Notes: generated by a model from the sequence alone, not told the origin. DNA of 64,000 bases from Peromyscus leucopus (GCF_004664715.2 NC_051068.1:47550953-47614952); one strand, 5' to 3'. Positions 11,056 through 24,059 are shown, counted from the stretch's first letter. Numbers and translations: made by a program.

Positions 11056-14000
11056 TGTGAGCTATTTGATTACACTGTGTAAAGATAGGTCACTGTGATT
11101 GGTTTAATAAAAATAAAAAGGCTAAACAGCCATGTGGCAACATGTAGATTAATAGAAGTGGGTTTATTTAAGTTATAAGAGGTAGTTAGATACAAGCCTA
11201 AGCTAAGGCTGAGCTTTCACAATTAATAAGTCTCTCTGTATCATCATTTGGGAGCTGGCTGGTGGGACAGAAAAAGACTAGCTACATATGGCTTCCAAAG
11301 TGGGGGCACATATTTCACATAGAACCTGAGAAAGCTTAAAAAGAAAAGTTACAAACACACAAACACGGAGCCAGACATGGGTTCCTAAGTCCACAGACTC
11401 TCAGGTGGGTTGCGCTGTACAGAGACATGGCTCCCTGCTGTTGCCTGTGAGCTGGAGCAGCTGCTTGCACCATGCCCTAAGATGAGCCATGCAGAGGCTG
11501 ACATGGCAGTTTAAGATTTGTCTAATGCAGACAGAGAATGCTGCAGGTGCTTAGTAAAGCCAGGTCCAGACAGAGAAAACCTCTAAAAAGTTACAGTATG
11601 TTCAAAAATGTATTTAGATGCTGAAGAAAAAAAAATAAGATGGGTATAGACAGTCACAAGAAAAAATAAATAGTTTAAAAATAGTAAGTAAAGTCTTTAA
11701 AGAGAGAGTAAAGTAATATAAAAAGAAAGCCACATAAAGATGGGAAATCACAGGGTGTCTGGATCCTGCATGGTGCTTTGTTGACTTTGAATCTTTTTAA
11801 TGCTAATGAACAGAGAATGGCACCTGCTGAGAGACACTGGATTGTGGAAGGGACTGCTGAATTAAACCTGCCTAGATACTTTTTGGATGTCTTGGCTTCA
11901 AAATGGAAGTCAGACAATGTGTTGCATTGGGGGAGAGGTTATGCTTTTGTTTCCACAGGGAACAAAAAGCTATGGATTCTTTCAAAGTTAATCGAGATCA
12001 GATTTGACCAGGGGAGACCTCCTGAGAATCTTGGCCACAGACATGAGAGAAAAAGCCAAGAAAGACCATAAGACAAGTGATATATAAGCTGATACCCTGA
12101 CATGGGAACAGCTCTGAGACTGGATGAGACATGATAAATTTTGCTGGCAACAGAGTCCTCATGACTTATTATTACATGACATCCTTTCATGTGGATGGAT
12201 AGAGATTTATAGTATAGTTTGATTATACAATCCAGCCAAGACATCAGATAAGCTCTACATTTTCCCATCATACAGAAACTAAACAAAAAATAATACAACT
12301 TGCTCTCCCAAAACTTGACCATTATCCCAATTTTCTCAGGGTCCCCTAAAGATGTTGTCATCCCCAGACAACAGGAATCAGTTTAGAGAACATGATGCCC
12401 AGATTCCCAAGAGGTTGGGTGGGTGGTTTTTGGTCATTTGGTGGGTTATGAATGTTTGCCTTCATTTAGGGAGGTTATTTTCAAGTTGTCATTGGTCATG
12501 GTTAGGAAAAAAGCTGAACAAAGCAGATTAGATTCATGGATCACTTTCTGAAGGAAAAAGGGAGCATATAGTATAAAAATGATGGCATAAAAGGGTGGAT
12601 TGTTGAGTCTACTTTTGAACAACCACTAGTCTCAAATATTTTACATTGGTGTAAATTTTTGTATATTGATACAAATTTAAGGTTATTTTTGTTATACTGT
12701 ATATATCTTTCTACTCTCAGTTAAGGTATTGTACCTATGCACCTCATTTAACAATGTAATGTAAAGTTCTATTCCTTGAAATCTATTTAGGATAATAAAG
12801 AAATACAGGATAGTAGCCAGTCCTCTATAACAATCAAACTTGTAGTCATGTTAGGTATGTTTTCAAGGTCATACAGAGATATATTTTAGATAGATAGGTG
12901 ATCTTCAAACAATTCAAAGAGCTACAGAATATGACATTTTAATGTTTTAATAACATAAGGCTTTTCATGACAGTAAGACTCATCTGCTCCTGGCAGCACC
13001 AATCTACTTCAAAAAAGGATGATGGACATCAAAGAACCTCCATATGGAGTTTGCTTTCAATATGGCAAAGTTAACCATTTGGGCAAGAAACGCCCTTGCC
13101 TCAACTGCTGACAGTGTGCTGTCCAAACTGGATAAGCAGGACACAAAAGAAGGCAACTGCCAAACTTTGCTAAGACAAGGTAGGCCAGTCCTTCAAAATT
13201 CCTGCTTCAAAGCAAAGTCAGTCAGATATTTGAGGCCTGCAGGCCAAAGATGGATGCCCCAATATTATAGAGGAATCTTGGGTAACTATCCAGGTAGCCA
13301 TCTATTTCTGTCATTTCTTTAGTTTTGGAAGTTGCTTGTTCTGCACTTCCTATATATTCAGGTAGTATTATATCCTTCTTTGATCTCTGATGGAGCTGAA
13401 GATGAGATAGTTTTCTTTGTTACCAAATTTGAAAAGAAACTAACAAAAGAGGTATAAAGTGTATAGAATTGGGAGACATAAGAGCTTAAATTGTTTATCT
13501 AAGAAAATATTTTGAGGTCTAAAAAGATAGTTTTGGGTTGGTAATACAAGTTATGATAAAAAATAGTTTAGGTATAAAACTTGGAACTCATCAAGATACA
13601 ATAGATAATAGAGTAATTTCTCTAAATTTGCCAAATACAAATGGACTGGATACTGTAAATGTAATTCTTAACTGATAATTGTTCTTATTGTATATAGTTT
13701 TACTGTGTTAGAGTTAAAGCCCTTTACTTTTTATTTAGACAAAAGGGGGAAATATTGTGAGATATTTGATTACACTGTGTAAAGATATGTTACTGAGATT
13801 GGTATAATAAAAAGCTGATGGCCAATAGCTAGGCAGGAGGTATAACTGGGACTTCTGGACAAAGAAGAAAGGGGGAGTCACCAGACAGACTCAGAGGAAG
13901 CAGGACATGCAGGAGAGGTAAAAGCTACAAGCCATGTAGCAATACATAGATTAATAGAAATGAGTTACTTTAGGTTATAAGAGCTAGTAAGAAACAAGCC

Positions 14001-14088
14001 TAAGGTAAGGCCAAGCTTTCATAATTAATAAATCTCTGTGTGTCGTTATTTGGGAGCTGGCTGGCAGAACAGAGAGAGACTCATTTCA
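11056..14088 (+). mobile_element. Mys-like LTR retroelement, + strand, degenerate
   Basis: The 5' LTR is 11056-11286 (TGTGAG...CTACA), and lacks about 100 bp in its middle relative to its partner. Two bases later a primer-binding site 'tggcttccaaagtggggg' (11289-11306) resembles a CpG-decayed tRNA-Lys site. The internal region (11307-13740) has no gag-pol frames. A polypurine tract 'aaaagggggaaata' precedes the 3' LTR, which starts at 13756 and ends at 14083-14088. Two short open stretches (11778-12071 and 13044-13322) have homologues in the copy at 38913-41742. No convincing target duplication remains, so this copy is old. Assignment to the mys family of Peromyscus is inference from size, LTR form and this rodent context. 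Confidence 0.8.
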
Positions 14089-15167
14089 GGGAAAGCTTTG
14101 TCTCTGAGAAGAACAGATCAGAAGCTCATTATTTGCACATGTCCAGAGGTTCTATAAACCAGTGCATGGTACCTATAAAGAGGCTAGCATCATGAAACAA
14201 ATGTCATGTTTGGGAAATAAAAATTACAGGAGGGCATTGTTTTGTATTAAGTTCCTTCCTGGGGCTCCAATAGACCAGGAGGCTAAATATCAAAGTGGAG
14301 TCACTCATGATAAAGTTGGAAACCACTAACTTGAATTAAATAGTTTATTTGGCAGTCTGAGGAAACAGGCCTCTAGGAAAACAGCCAGATTTCAATGATA
14401 GAACACTTTCTCTCAACTTGATAAATAAGTTTCCTGCTTTGTCCTTTTACAGAAAAGGTAACCAACCAGCCATTTTCCTATTGTGAGGTAATGAATCAGT
14501 CATTTTCCTAATGTACTCCATCTCTGGTCTTGCCTTCCAAGGAAATAACCTTTTCTGATTCTTCAATCCTTTTCCATTTATGAAACCAACTTCTGCTCAG
14601 CTTGTTGGAACACTCACTTCCTTCTTTCTTTCCTTCCTTCCTTTTTCTTTCTTTTTTCTCCTCCCACCATTATTATCATTATTATTTTGGTGCACGTCTT
14701 ATATTTTATGGAATAAAGAATTTCCTGATTCTAGAATTGAAAAATCAAGACAATTTTGTACTTTGACATGCTTAAAATTTTATAATGTGGCTTCAGTCAT
14801 ACAGACAAAGCTACGTAAATATTTTGCTTGTTTTAGGTAGGGTGGGAGTGGGCATTGAAGCCAAGGCTGTGCACATTCAAGGCCTTATTCAACCACCTAC
14901 TGACATTTCCAGCCTCTGTCGTTTAATTTCTCCAAGAAAAAATACTCCACTGGGGTTGTGATCACTTTTCTGTGGAAACCTAGTGGCTTACTTTATGACT
15001 TAGTGCTTAACCAGCTGAGAAAACAGTGAATGGAAGTCCATGTTGAAAGGGTTATCTGTCAGTAGGCTGGAACTCATAAGGGCCAGCAGGGCAGCTTAGC
15101 GTTACTAAGTCACTTCAGCTAGGTCAGCAAGGGGAGGATCCAGAAGCAATGTATTCTATGTTTAACC
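14089..15167. other. Intergenic DNA, nothing recognised
   Basis: A CT-rich patch at 14610-14660 and otherwise unremarkable sequence. I see no exon, RNA gene or transposon body. Confidence 0.45.
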
Positions 15168-15483
15168 TTTTTTTTTTTTTTTTTTTTTATTTTGGCAACA
15201 TTTATTACTTTATCCACTATGGCTGCTCATGGGGTATTTAAACCTATTGTTCTTAAACCATAATTCAGGAAAGTTTTTAAATGCAGAATTAGCATAGCAG
15301 GAAAGAAACACCCTTTTTATCGGTGTGAACTGTGAGAAAATGGCACATTTAGCCTCACCTAGGCTGCTCTCCCTACCATATGTATTGTTCTTACTGCTAC
15401 TGTTTAGGACCCTGTTAATTTCTGGCCTTTGAAAAGTACAAAATATAAGACTATTTTGTGGTGGTATTCTAATTGTACTGAAA
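15168..15483 (-). pseudogene. Possible 3' end of a retrocopy, parent unknown
   Basis: A T20 tract at 15168-15189 is followed by sequence whose minus strand reads like a 3' untranslated region, with an 'aataaatg' signal just before the A tail. Minus-strand sequence continues to an LTR boundary at about 15484 and may resume after 15878. I recognise no parent gene, and an AT-rich LINE tail is an alternative. Confidence 0.25.
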
Positions 15484-15877
15484 TGTGATTTTGATTGTAT
15501 GTTAATAAATAAAGTTGCCTGGGGGTCAGAGCTATTACAGCCATAGACAGAGTGTGGCGGTGGTGGCACACACCTTTAATCCCATAGATCTCTGTGTGTT
15601 CAGGGATACAGCCAGCATTGGAGACATATACCTTTAAGACCTAGGGGGTTGTACATTCAGACAGTGACGAGGCAGTCACGTGTTTGGGTTTACAACCAAT
15701 GAGAAGGCAGAATGACTAGAAAAAAACGACTTACACACAGGAAATCTCTCTCTCTTTCGGGAAGCTGGGACAGCAGGAGGAAGGGTGAGATTTTAGCTCT
15801 GAGTTCTGACCTCTTGGCTTTCTCTTTTACATTGTTTCTGTGTTTCTTATTTAATAAGACGGTTGGTTACATCTACA
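15484..15877 (+). mobile_element. Solo LTR, same family as 44039-44566
   Basis: It starts at 'tgtgattttgattgtatg' and ends near 'ggttggttacatctaca'. Early in it 'aataaataaagttgcctg' and the embedded B1-like 'ggcggtggtggcacacacct' align with the LTR at 44039. No clear 6-bp target duplication, so the ends are approximate. Confidence 0.6.
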
Positions 15878-17639
15878 CTATTTTTCTTAAGGTCTGTAGT
15901 CCAAGTTTTGACCTGGAAAATATGCTTGCTCAAATGAAATAGCAAAGAAATTAACTGATTATAGGCTTTGTTCACTGCACCACCTTTCTTTTAGAAACTA
16001 ACTCAGTGGTTGTATTTCCTCACATGGTGATTGATAACAAAATACTGGACAAGGCTCGAAATGCATCAGGTCAGCCCAGGCAGAACAGAACTGATTCCAA
16101 GTGCCATTTCATCTTACATACAAGAAAAACTGATACTTTGATCTGTTTTAGATATAAATCCACAGAAAAATTTTCACCAGCCTATTGAAAGTGAATACAT
16201 TTTAGATTAGCAATTCTTCAAAGAAAAGAATTGGGGTGATTTGTTAAATTCAGTAGCTCTTTAGCTTTCAGATTGGGACCTCCACCATCCATACTTCCTG
16301 TTCTCAGACCTGTAGACTCAGGCTGAATTACCCCACCAGCTTTCCTGGTCTTTAGTTCATAGGTCTTTCATTGTATGGCTTCTTAGCCTCTGTAATATTA
16401 TGAACTAAATCTCTATAATAAACTTATCTCAGTACTGTTGTCGTCTAGTTTCTGTGACTGACATGAGCTTGTTCCATTCATGGCTCTGGAGCTTGAGAAG
16501 TCCATAGTGGGTGAATTTCATCAGGGTCTTTTGGCTGGGAGAGCCTCTTAAAAAGTCTCAAAGTGGTATGTGAATTTATGAAGCGGGAAGGATTCATCTA
16601 AAAGACAGGACCAAACTGAAATTCATACCAGACTTGATATCATAGTGACCCAGTAACCTATTAACTCATTATTCTATGAATAGACTAATCTACTTACATA
16701 GGCAGAGTCCTCCTGACTCAGTCACATCCTAACTTTCTACCTGGTCTCAACTCCTAAAACCTCACCATGAGGATTAAGTAGCAACTATCACTGGTAGACA
16801 GATGGATGGATAGATTAGATGACAGATACATAGATGATAGGTTTACCTATTGGCTCTCTTTCTCTGGAGAACAGAGATGAGTCAGCACCCTATCTTATGC
16901 ACAGGGAGTATTCATAGTGTTCACACGTTGGTGCCTCTTCCTCCAGTTTTATATAAATTACTTTTCTTACATTCTACAAAACCGTGTGTTGTCAGAGTTT
17001 ACAAAAGTTAATAAAGGTCTTTGGGATGAAGGAGATAGTTCATAACAAATGCATATTAGCTTTCAATACATGCATGTTGTAGGCTGAATTTCCTCCCCCT
17101 CAAATTCATGTGTTAAAGCCCATCCTCTAGTACCTCAGAACAGTACTGTGTCTAGAGGATGCCTGAAGAGATGAGATACTAGAGTTGCTTGTAATTCAAT
17201 ATGGCTAATATCTTTAGAAGTAGGGGAGTGAGTCTAACAATGAGAAAGAGAGAAGAAAAGGGAAGGTGTGAAGGAGAAGGGGAAATGTGTGAGCACATAC
17301 CAAGGACAACTGTGTGAACACATATTGAGGAAGTGGTCATCTACAAGCCCAGGAGAGACGTCTGTGCAGACTGAGCCTGGTGACTCCTTAACCTAGGGCT
17401 GCTATTCCTCAGAACTCTGAGGAAATCAAGTTCTTCTGCTTAAGTTCCCTCACCTGTGGGATTTTCCCAAGGCTGCCCCAGGAAATTAACGCAGCACAGC
17501 CACATAACCAACGCCTTTCTGTTCAGCATTGCAATTGAAATCTGAGTCCTGAACTTCCTCGTGGTTTTTTTTTTTTCCTCCATCAGAACACACATCTAAC
17601 CCACTTTTAATTACATACTTTTCATTAGTTTAAATTCTT
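15878..17639. other. Intergenic DNA with old mammalian repeat pieces
   Basis: Segments near 16260-16460, 16840-16870 and 17085-17480 resemble ancient mammalian interspersed repeats (for example 'ggctctctttctctggagaa'), too diverged to name. A GATA/GATG-type simple patch lies at 16795-16850. No gene seen. Confidence 0.45.
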
Positions 17640-18440
17640 TTTTTTAAATTTTATTATTTTTTATTTTACAATGCTATTCAGTTCTACATAATAGCCACAG
17701 ATTCCCTTGTTCTCTCCCTTCCTGCCCCCTCCCCTTCCCCCCAGCCCATCCCCCATTCCCACCTCCTCTAGATCAAGGTCTCCCTCAAGGACTGGGATCG
17801 ACCTGATAGACTCAGTCCAGGCAGGTCCAGTCCCCTCCTCCCAGATTGAGCCAAGCTTCCCTGCATAAGTCCCAGGTTTCAAACAGCTAACTCATGCAAC
17901 GAGCCCAGGACCTGGTACCACTGCCTAGATGTCTCCCAAACAGATCAAGCCAATCAACTGTCTCACCTATTCAGAGGGCCTGATCCAGTTGGGGGCCCCT
18001 CAGCCTTTGGTTCATAGTTCATGTGTTTCCATTGGTTTGGCTATTTGTCCCTGTGCTTTATCCAACCTTGGTTTCAACAATTCTCACTCATATAAACCCT
18101 CCTCTTTCTCACTAATTAGACTCCCAGTGCTCCACCCGGGGACTAGCTGTGGATGTCTGCATCCAGATTCCTCAGTCCTTGGATGGAGTTTCTGGCACAA
18201 CTATTAGGGTATTTGGCCATCCCATCACGAGAGTAGGTCAGTCCTGGCTGTCTCTCGACCATTGCCAGCAGTCTTCTGTGGGGGTATCTTTGTGGATTTC
18301 TGTGGGCCTCTTTAGCTCTTTGTTTCTTCCTTTTCTCATGTGGTCTTCATTTACCATGGTCTCCTATTCCTTGTTCTCCCTCTCTTTTCTTGATCCAGCT
18401 AGGATCTCCCGCTTTCTTCCCCTCGACCCTTGAGAGGTAC
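17640..18440 (-). mobile_element. L1 fragment, 3' end
   Basis: The T-rich end lies on the left (17636-17665), so the L1 sense strand is minus. It contains the pyrimidine-rich rodent L1 3'-UTR ('ctccccttccccccagccca') and upstream L1 sequence such as 'cttgatccagctaggatctc'. The 73-94 codon ORFs here are antisense or out of frame and not genes. Confidence 0.75.
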
Positions 18441-18585
18441 AGCATCACACAGATTCTGTGTCCTGTGGCATTGGCAAGAAGATTGTTTTGAAATTTGGCA
18501 TGAACCATGCCACAGTTTTCATGGGCCTAAAATTATCTTTCTCTAGGTTCCTTTGGTTTGTCCAATTTACTACCAGGAGCTACGG

Positions 18586-18587
18586 TG

Positions 18588-18636
<49 letters not shown>
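18586..18636. repeat. (TG)n microsatellite
   Basis: About 25 uninterrupted TG units. Confidence 0.95.
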
Positions 18637-18637
<1 letters not shown>

Positions 18638-18789
18638 GCATATATTTGTCCAAGTAGAATTTGGCTTCAGACATAAACACCTTTGATTTTAAGAAATGCA
18701 GTAGGCTCCCTTTGTCTCTGAACAGCCTGCTTTATAGCCAGTTAAAAATGGCCTTTCATCACACAGTCTTTCACACATACTTGTTTTTT

Positions 18790-18958
18790 AACTTTTTATT
18801 GTTGTTGTTTTGTTTTGTTTCTTGGGGCAGGGTTTCTCTATGTAGCCCTGGCTGTCCTGGAACTGGAACTGTAAACCAGGCAGGCCTTGAACTCAGAGAC
18901 CCACCTCCTCTACCTCTTGAGTGCTGGGACTAAAGGTGTGCACCATCATGCCTGGCTT
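18790..18958 (-). repeat. B1 SINE, older subtype
   Basis: Reverse complement of B1 with a TTG-rich tail on the left, 'cagggtttctctatgtagcc', and 'gtgctgggactaaaggtgtg'. No clear target duplication. Confidence 0.85.
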
Positions 18959-19324
18959 GTGCTTGCTTTTTAGGCATCCGGTTCTCGGGAGACCTTCGTA
19001 GGCTCCAAGGTGGCAGAAAAGGGAGGCATGTCCTTACATTTTGAATGCTAAGATCTCCCTGCAGATCATCATACAGACATGATGAGGAACAAATCATGTT
19101 CTCCTATAGGGATTTCTTTAGCAGCTGATATGGTTGGGAAATGGTTTGGATATGTCTTGGAAAGCTTGGCCCCTAGTCTGGCAGTGTTGACAGTAGAACC
19201 TGTAAGAGGCTGAACAAAATGGAAGGTAATTATGTTATGGGTATGCTGTTAGGTTTGGACAAAGGGCTACTCAGGCCTTGCTCAATTGTTCCTTCGTAAC
19301 TGCCTCAGCAATTCCCACTGTTAC

Positions 19325-19725
19325 TGGGTGTGGTGGTTTGATTAGGAATGGCCCCCATAGACTTATGTGTTTGAAAGTTTTGGCCACCAGGGAGTAGCAC
19401 TATTAGGAGGTGTGGCCTTGTTGGAGTAGCTGTGGCCAGTTGGAGGAAGTGTGTCACTGGGGGTGGGATTTGAGGTTTCATATGCTCAAGCCAGGCCCAG
19501 TGTCTCTCTCTCTTCCTGCTGCCTGCTGATCCGGATGTAGAAGTCTCAGCTTCTTATCTAGTCTTATGTCTACCTGTGCACCACCCTGCTTCCCACCAGG
19601 AAGATAACAGACTAAACTTCTGAAACTGTAAGTGATTCCCCAAAACATGAAATATTGTCCTTTATAGGAGTTGCCATGGTCACTGTGTGTCTCTTCACAG
19701 TAACAGAAATCCTAACTGTGACCCT
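19325..19725 (+). mobile_element. Rodent hAT-type relic (URR1/RCHARR1-like)
   Basis: Sense copy of the unit described at 4228: 'gtggtggtttgattaggaat', 'aggaggtgtggccttgttgg', and the terminal 'cacagtaacagaaatcctaa'. Non-coding. Confidence 0.65.
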
Positions 19726-20296
19726 GGGAAATGACAGGTATTCTAATGAGAGCGTCTCCCTGTGAGTCTGTAATTCTCACTTCCTTAAAGGAAGTTTATC
19801 AAGATCCTAAACCATAGGGGTTACCGGTTGACACATCCAGAGGAATAGACACACATTTAACCAAAGGACCAAAAGTGTGTCCTCTTGCTGCAACACAGGA
19901 GTATGAGAGCTATGGGCTGCTCAAGAAGCGCCTTGCATGGGGCCTCTCCCCCTGCCTCTGAAACTGAAAATGGACCCCCACTCTGCGTCATGGGCCTGAG
20001 CTCTCTCAGAGGCCCTCTCATGCTACTGTCTATGGTGCCAGTAATTCTAGTAAACTGCTTACACAAAAGAGAATCTGCCTCACTGCCCCCTCGAACCCTT
20101 AACACGAGACCTCATGGAGTGAGCTGGCTTCCTCGGGAACAGAGTGAGACCACCCCATGACTTTGGCTCCGTGGGCATGTAGCCTAGGCCCTTGGTACTT
20201 TGCTGAGCGGCCATGCAGCCAGGGGCCCCTCAACAGTATGAGGGTGTCATTTTCTTAGACCTTCAGGAATATAAACTAAGTAAATGTTATTTCTTT

Positions 20297-20453
20297 TTTT
20301 TTTTGGTTTTCGAGACAGGGTTTCTCTGTGTAGCTTTGTGCCTTTTTCCTGGAACTCACTTGGTAGCCAAGGCTGGCCTCGAACTCACAGAGATCCACCT
20401 GGCTCTGCCTCCCGAGTGCTGGGATTAAAGGCGTGCGCCACCACCGCCCGGCC
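20297..20453 (-). repeat. Young B1 SINE with 15-bp target duplication
   Basis: A nearly consensus B1 in antisense ('gagacagggtttctctgtgt' to 'gcgtgcgccaccaccgcccg'). It is flanked by perfect copies of 'aaatgttatttcttt' at 20282-20296 and 20454-20468, the signature of L1-driven insertion. Intact CpGs support a recent date. Confidence 0.95.
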
Positions 20454-20468
20454 AAATGTTATTTCTTT

Positions 20469-23358
20469 ATGACGTCCCCAACCTCAGATAATTTGTTGTA
20501 GCAGCAACAAAACAAGAACAGAAGACTTTAAACAGACAGTTGTAGACAGCTTATCAAGAAAATTGTTCTGTTTCTTGTTTCTTATTCTGTGGGTTTTACT
20601 GTATTCCTGAACTAAAGTCCATTTTGAAGGATGACAAAAAAGCTCTTAAAATTAAGAAGTTTATGACAGAATGGTCAAGGTCTAGTGATAGTGTCCCATG
20701 AGCCATGAATGACTCAGAACCAACCTCTCCTGGCCTGGAAAACTCTATAATCTATTTTTACAGAGAGGGGAAGGAATCTGATAATTGTGTAGTATTTGGG
20801 CAGCATCTTCTGGTAGCATTTGTACTTATGGTAATAACAACAAGAGTGACAGCTTCTGTATGTGCTTCTGCTTGTGGTGCCTAATATTTACTTCCTGAAG
20901 CACACCTGGGCTTCCTCCAACTCTATCTCTGCACTCCTCGGGTACAAGATTTTTGGTAATAACAAGAAAATTAGGACCCCACGTTCAAGTGAAAGCTCAA
21001 CCTTGAATGTGCTTCTCAAGGCCCATTTAAAACGCAGCGAGCTACAGACAGTGCATTTCAATGCCTCTGGCTACATGGTGCTAACCCCCATGGTAACCTC
21101 TAATGTAACAGTGTTCTTACCACTTGCTCATATCTTGATTTTCAGTTAAAGTATAAACAAAAATAGATATCCGAGAAAAAGGTTTAAAAATGGAGAAGAA
21201 AAAAAATCCCAAGATCGTCCCCAAACTGACTGTAACCCCTTCTGCTTCCTAAGGGGGTACAGAGGGCAGGTGGGTACAGCTCCCATTAGTGACATGACTG
21301 AATCTCTCTACCTTCTCCACATGCGGTGCTGGGGAAGAAAGAGGGGGCACAGGACTCAAATTCCAAAGCCTTTTCTTTTTGGGGAAAGAGTGGGATCTGG
21401 AATCATGGCCATAATTCTAGAACAGCTCTGAAAGGGCTGGGGGCAGGACTGTGTCTGTGGCCCGAGAACCTGGGGACTGAAAGTGCTCTGAACAGTCAGT
21501 AGTTCAAGGGAGGAAACGTGGGGATCCTGGAGTCAGAAAGATAACAAGAAACCATCGCAGAAGCCAGAACCTGATCTGAGAGTGGTGTCCTGTGGGAAAT
21601 CCATCCCATGCGTCACAGCAAGACTTTAGCAACCAGGCTATTGAAAGCTCAGCTTTGGTTGTTTGCCAGGCAATGTTATTGCATAGTCCCACCCTTCACA
21701 TCCATCACCCCTACAACCAGGAAAGTTGAGGCACATGCTGCTGCCAATAGAGGGAAATTGTCAGGGAGTTAGAAAACAGTGAGGGACAACCCGAACTCTA
21801 TCAAGTTGTCATTTTTATTTTTAGCTGCTGCTGTCCTCAGTTCCCAGGGCCCAACTTGGAACTGAGGCCCAGATAAAGAGGGAAGGTTGCTTTTTAAAGG
21901 CAAAGGCCACAGTTTATTCTTGCATAAGTGTGCTTAAGTGCATAAGTGCGAGTGCATAAGAGAATATCCAGGCCTTCTGCATTCCTGGAATTCCTGATAT
22001 TGTCTTAACAGTCTCAGGTTGGTCACAGGGCTGGCATCATACCTAAGATGAAGTCCTCAGCTGCTACAAAATGTCTGTCCCTTTCCTTTTGAAAGGTCCC
22101 CCTGAGGCTCCTTTGGAAATAGAAATGAGCCGAGTCTATATGAATCTCACGGAGCCTAGGTAAGACCCATTTTTTTTTTCTTCATCTGTTTTCCTTAAAA
22201 TATCAACGAACATCTTCTTTCTTGGGCTGTGAGTCTAATCATGTATCCCATAATGATGTTTCAGTCCACAATAGACTATGTATCTAACTGTGGTCACCTG
22301 GTGATGTAGCCATCTTAATCAGATAAGTACAGCCTGCAGATTTCACAACGATGATGAAATAACCCACTTACTACATGTTTGGGGCCAGAGGGAAAAAAGA
22401 GAAATGTTATCATTTCCCCACCTCCAACACACAGAGCTTAACCTAAGTGATTGGGCCTGGCGTATAACTGCCAGGTAATTAACAGAAGCAAAGACAAGGA
22501 TTTGTGTATGTGCCTGGAAGTTCGCAGCAGACAGCAGACAGCAGACAGTTGGGAGCAAGGCTGTCATTTATAGGGCTCCAGTGGGCAAGTCTGGCAAGTT
22601 CGAATGGGTTCTTAGAGACTGATGGGGATGTGTCGTTTCCCATCCTGTTTGGAAACTCCCTTAGAGGTCTACAGCAGCTGAATTTGTGCGTCCCCGAAGA
22701 AATCAGGAAACGCTCTTTGAGGAAGCCGTATCATGGGACATTTGGCTTTAGCGGCATGGCTAGCTGCAGCCAGCTGAAGGTCAGATTCGATTTCCTTCTG
22801 CATCTCTGCAACTCAGAAGCTTTCAGTTTAAAGTAACCCGGCCTCTGAAGCTCCAGCCATTTGAGCAGAAGCCCATAAAATGAAAGTACAATCAACAATT
22901 ACCAGGAAAAGAGGCACACAGGTTTATTCATTTGCCATTGTACAAGAGTCAAACAGTGTGACGCTCAAAGACGGCCCAGGTGGTTGAAGTATCAACGTAC
23001 AGGGAGCAGAGAAGTGAGCTTTGCAGGCAACTGGAGACAATGGCTGGCCTTTGAAGGTGGTAGATGGAACTGAGGAATTGGCAATGATCTTAGACCAAGT
23101 TCACCTAGGTCCTAGGCAGTGTGTTGTCAAGTCCCCTCTCCTTGTAAATGAATCTTGTAGGAGATACAGCATTTAAGTAGCTGGGGGACATCAGAGAAAG
23201 CACCTTCTTGTGGTTCAGGAAAGGAACAGAGGCAAGAGGTATGGTCGGGATAGGAGAAGGTCGCGGCAAGCATTGTCCTCTCAGGCATCATGCTCTGAGC
23301 CTCAGTAGCTGTCCGTCTCTTCTGCTGCTCCTCTCTCTCTACTGTGCACCTTCACTTC
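20469..23358. other. Intergenic DNA, nothing firmly recognised
   Basis: Largely repeat-poor. A 110-codon + strand ORF (22504-22836) and one at 20862-21149 have no recognisable domain and start inside low-complexity or unremarkable sequence. The 22525-22550 stretch repeats 'gcagaca' three times. I do not call a gene. Confidence 0.45.
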
Positions 23359-23425
23359 AGACCCAGCCCTGCTTAGCTTCCAAGATCAGACGAGACGGGG
23401 CATGCTCCGGGGAGTATATCTAGAC
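23359..23425 (-). pseudogene. 5S rRNA pseudogene, 5' part only
   Basis: The minus strand reads from 23425 as a diverged 5' half of 5S rRNA. The block 'tctcgtctgatcttggaagc' followed by 'taagcaggg' matches the conserved loop region, with one change (ctcgg to cttgg). The first 30 bases carry several substitutions and the right-hand half of 5S is missing, so this is a truncated, inactive copy. Confidence 0.8.
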
Positions 23426-24059
23426 TCTTTCTTTATATACCTGGAGAACACACAAGTGTTTTGTGAACCGTTTTCTATTCCCACCATATTTATTCTTAAT
23501 CATTTTAGTTTGTATTTATTAAGAACAGGGTTGAGTCTTTCACACAAACACTGTGCAGTTCAACGTTATTAGACTTGCCAGTGATCCTATTCTTTTTTCT
23601 ACTCTAGCATCCATTTTCCAACTTTGTTAATTGGTCCAATGATATATATTCTATAGTTTTGCCCTCCTCCCCTTCCCAGCACAAGATCCTGCCTACAATC
23701 AAGTAGTGTATTATCTTTAGTTATCATGTCTCTTTTGTTTGAATATGAAATTTTTCCTTGACTTATATTGACTTTTATGACATACATTTTTGAAAAATTA
23801 ACATTTTTTTTTTTTTTTTTACAAAGTTAGAGCAGTCTTTACCTTGCCTTTGTCTGATATCTTCTCACGACGGCTTTCAGATCGTTCGTCCTGACCAGAC
23901 GAGTTCACACTGCATGTTCTGGCCTCAAGGGATCACACCCAGAGGCATGCAGCCTGTGTTCCATCTGTTTCTCAATTGAGACTCTAGTTTTGTTTCCATG
24001 GTCAAGGGGTTGTCTGAATTGGTCACACTGTAGTTGCTAGGGCTTTGTTGTTGTTGATT

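Noticed and set aside
11939..12361. 140-codon minus-strand ORF
   Set aside because: It lies antisense inside the + strand mys-like element at 11056-14088 and has no recognisable domain.
22080..22165. Exon-like stretch ending in a GTAAG donor-like site
   Set aside because: The open frame is short and I found no matching acceptor or recognisable protein, so a chance donor is more likely.
22504..22836. 110-codon + strand ORF
   Set aside because: No recognisable domain, no splice context I could trust, and only modest length. Kept as a note because the area is otherwise repeat-poor.
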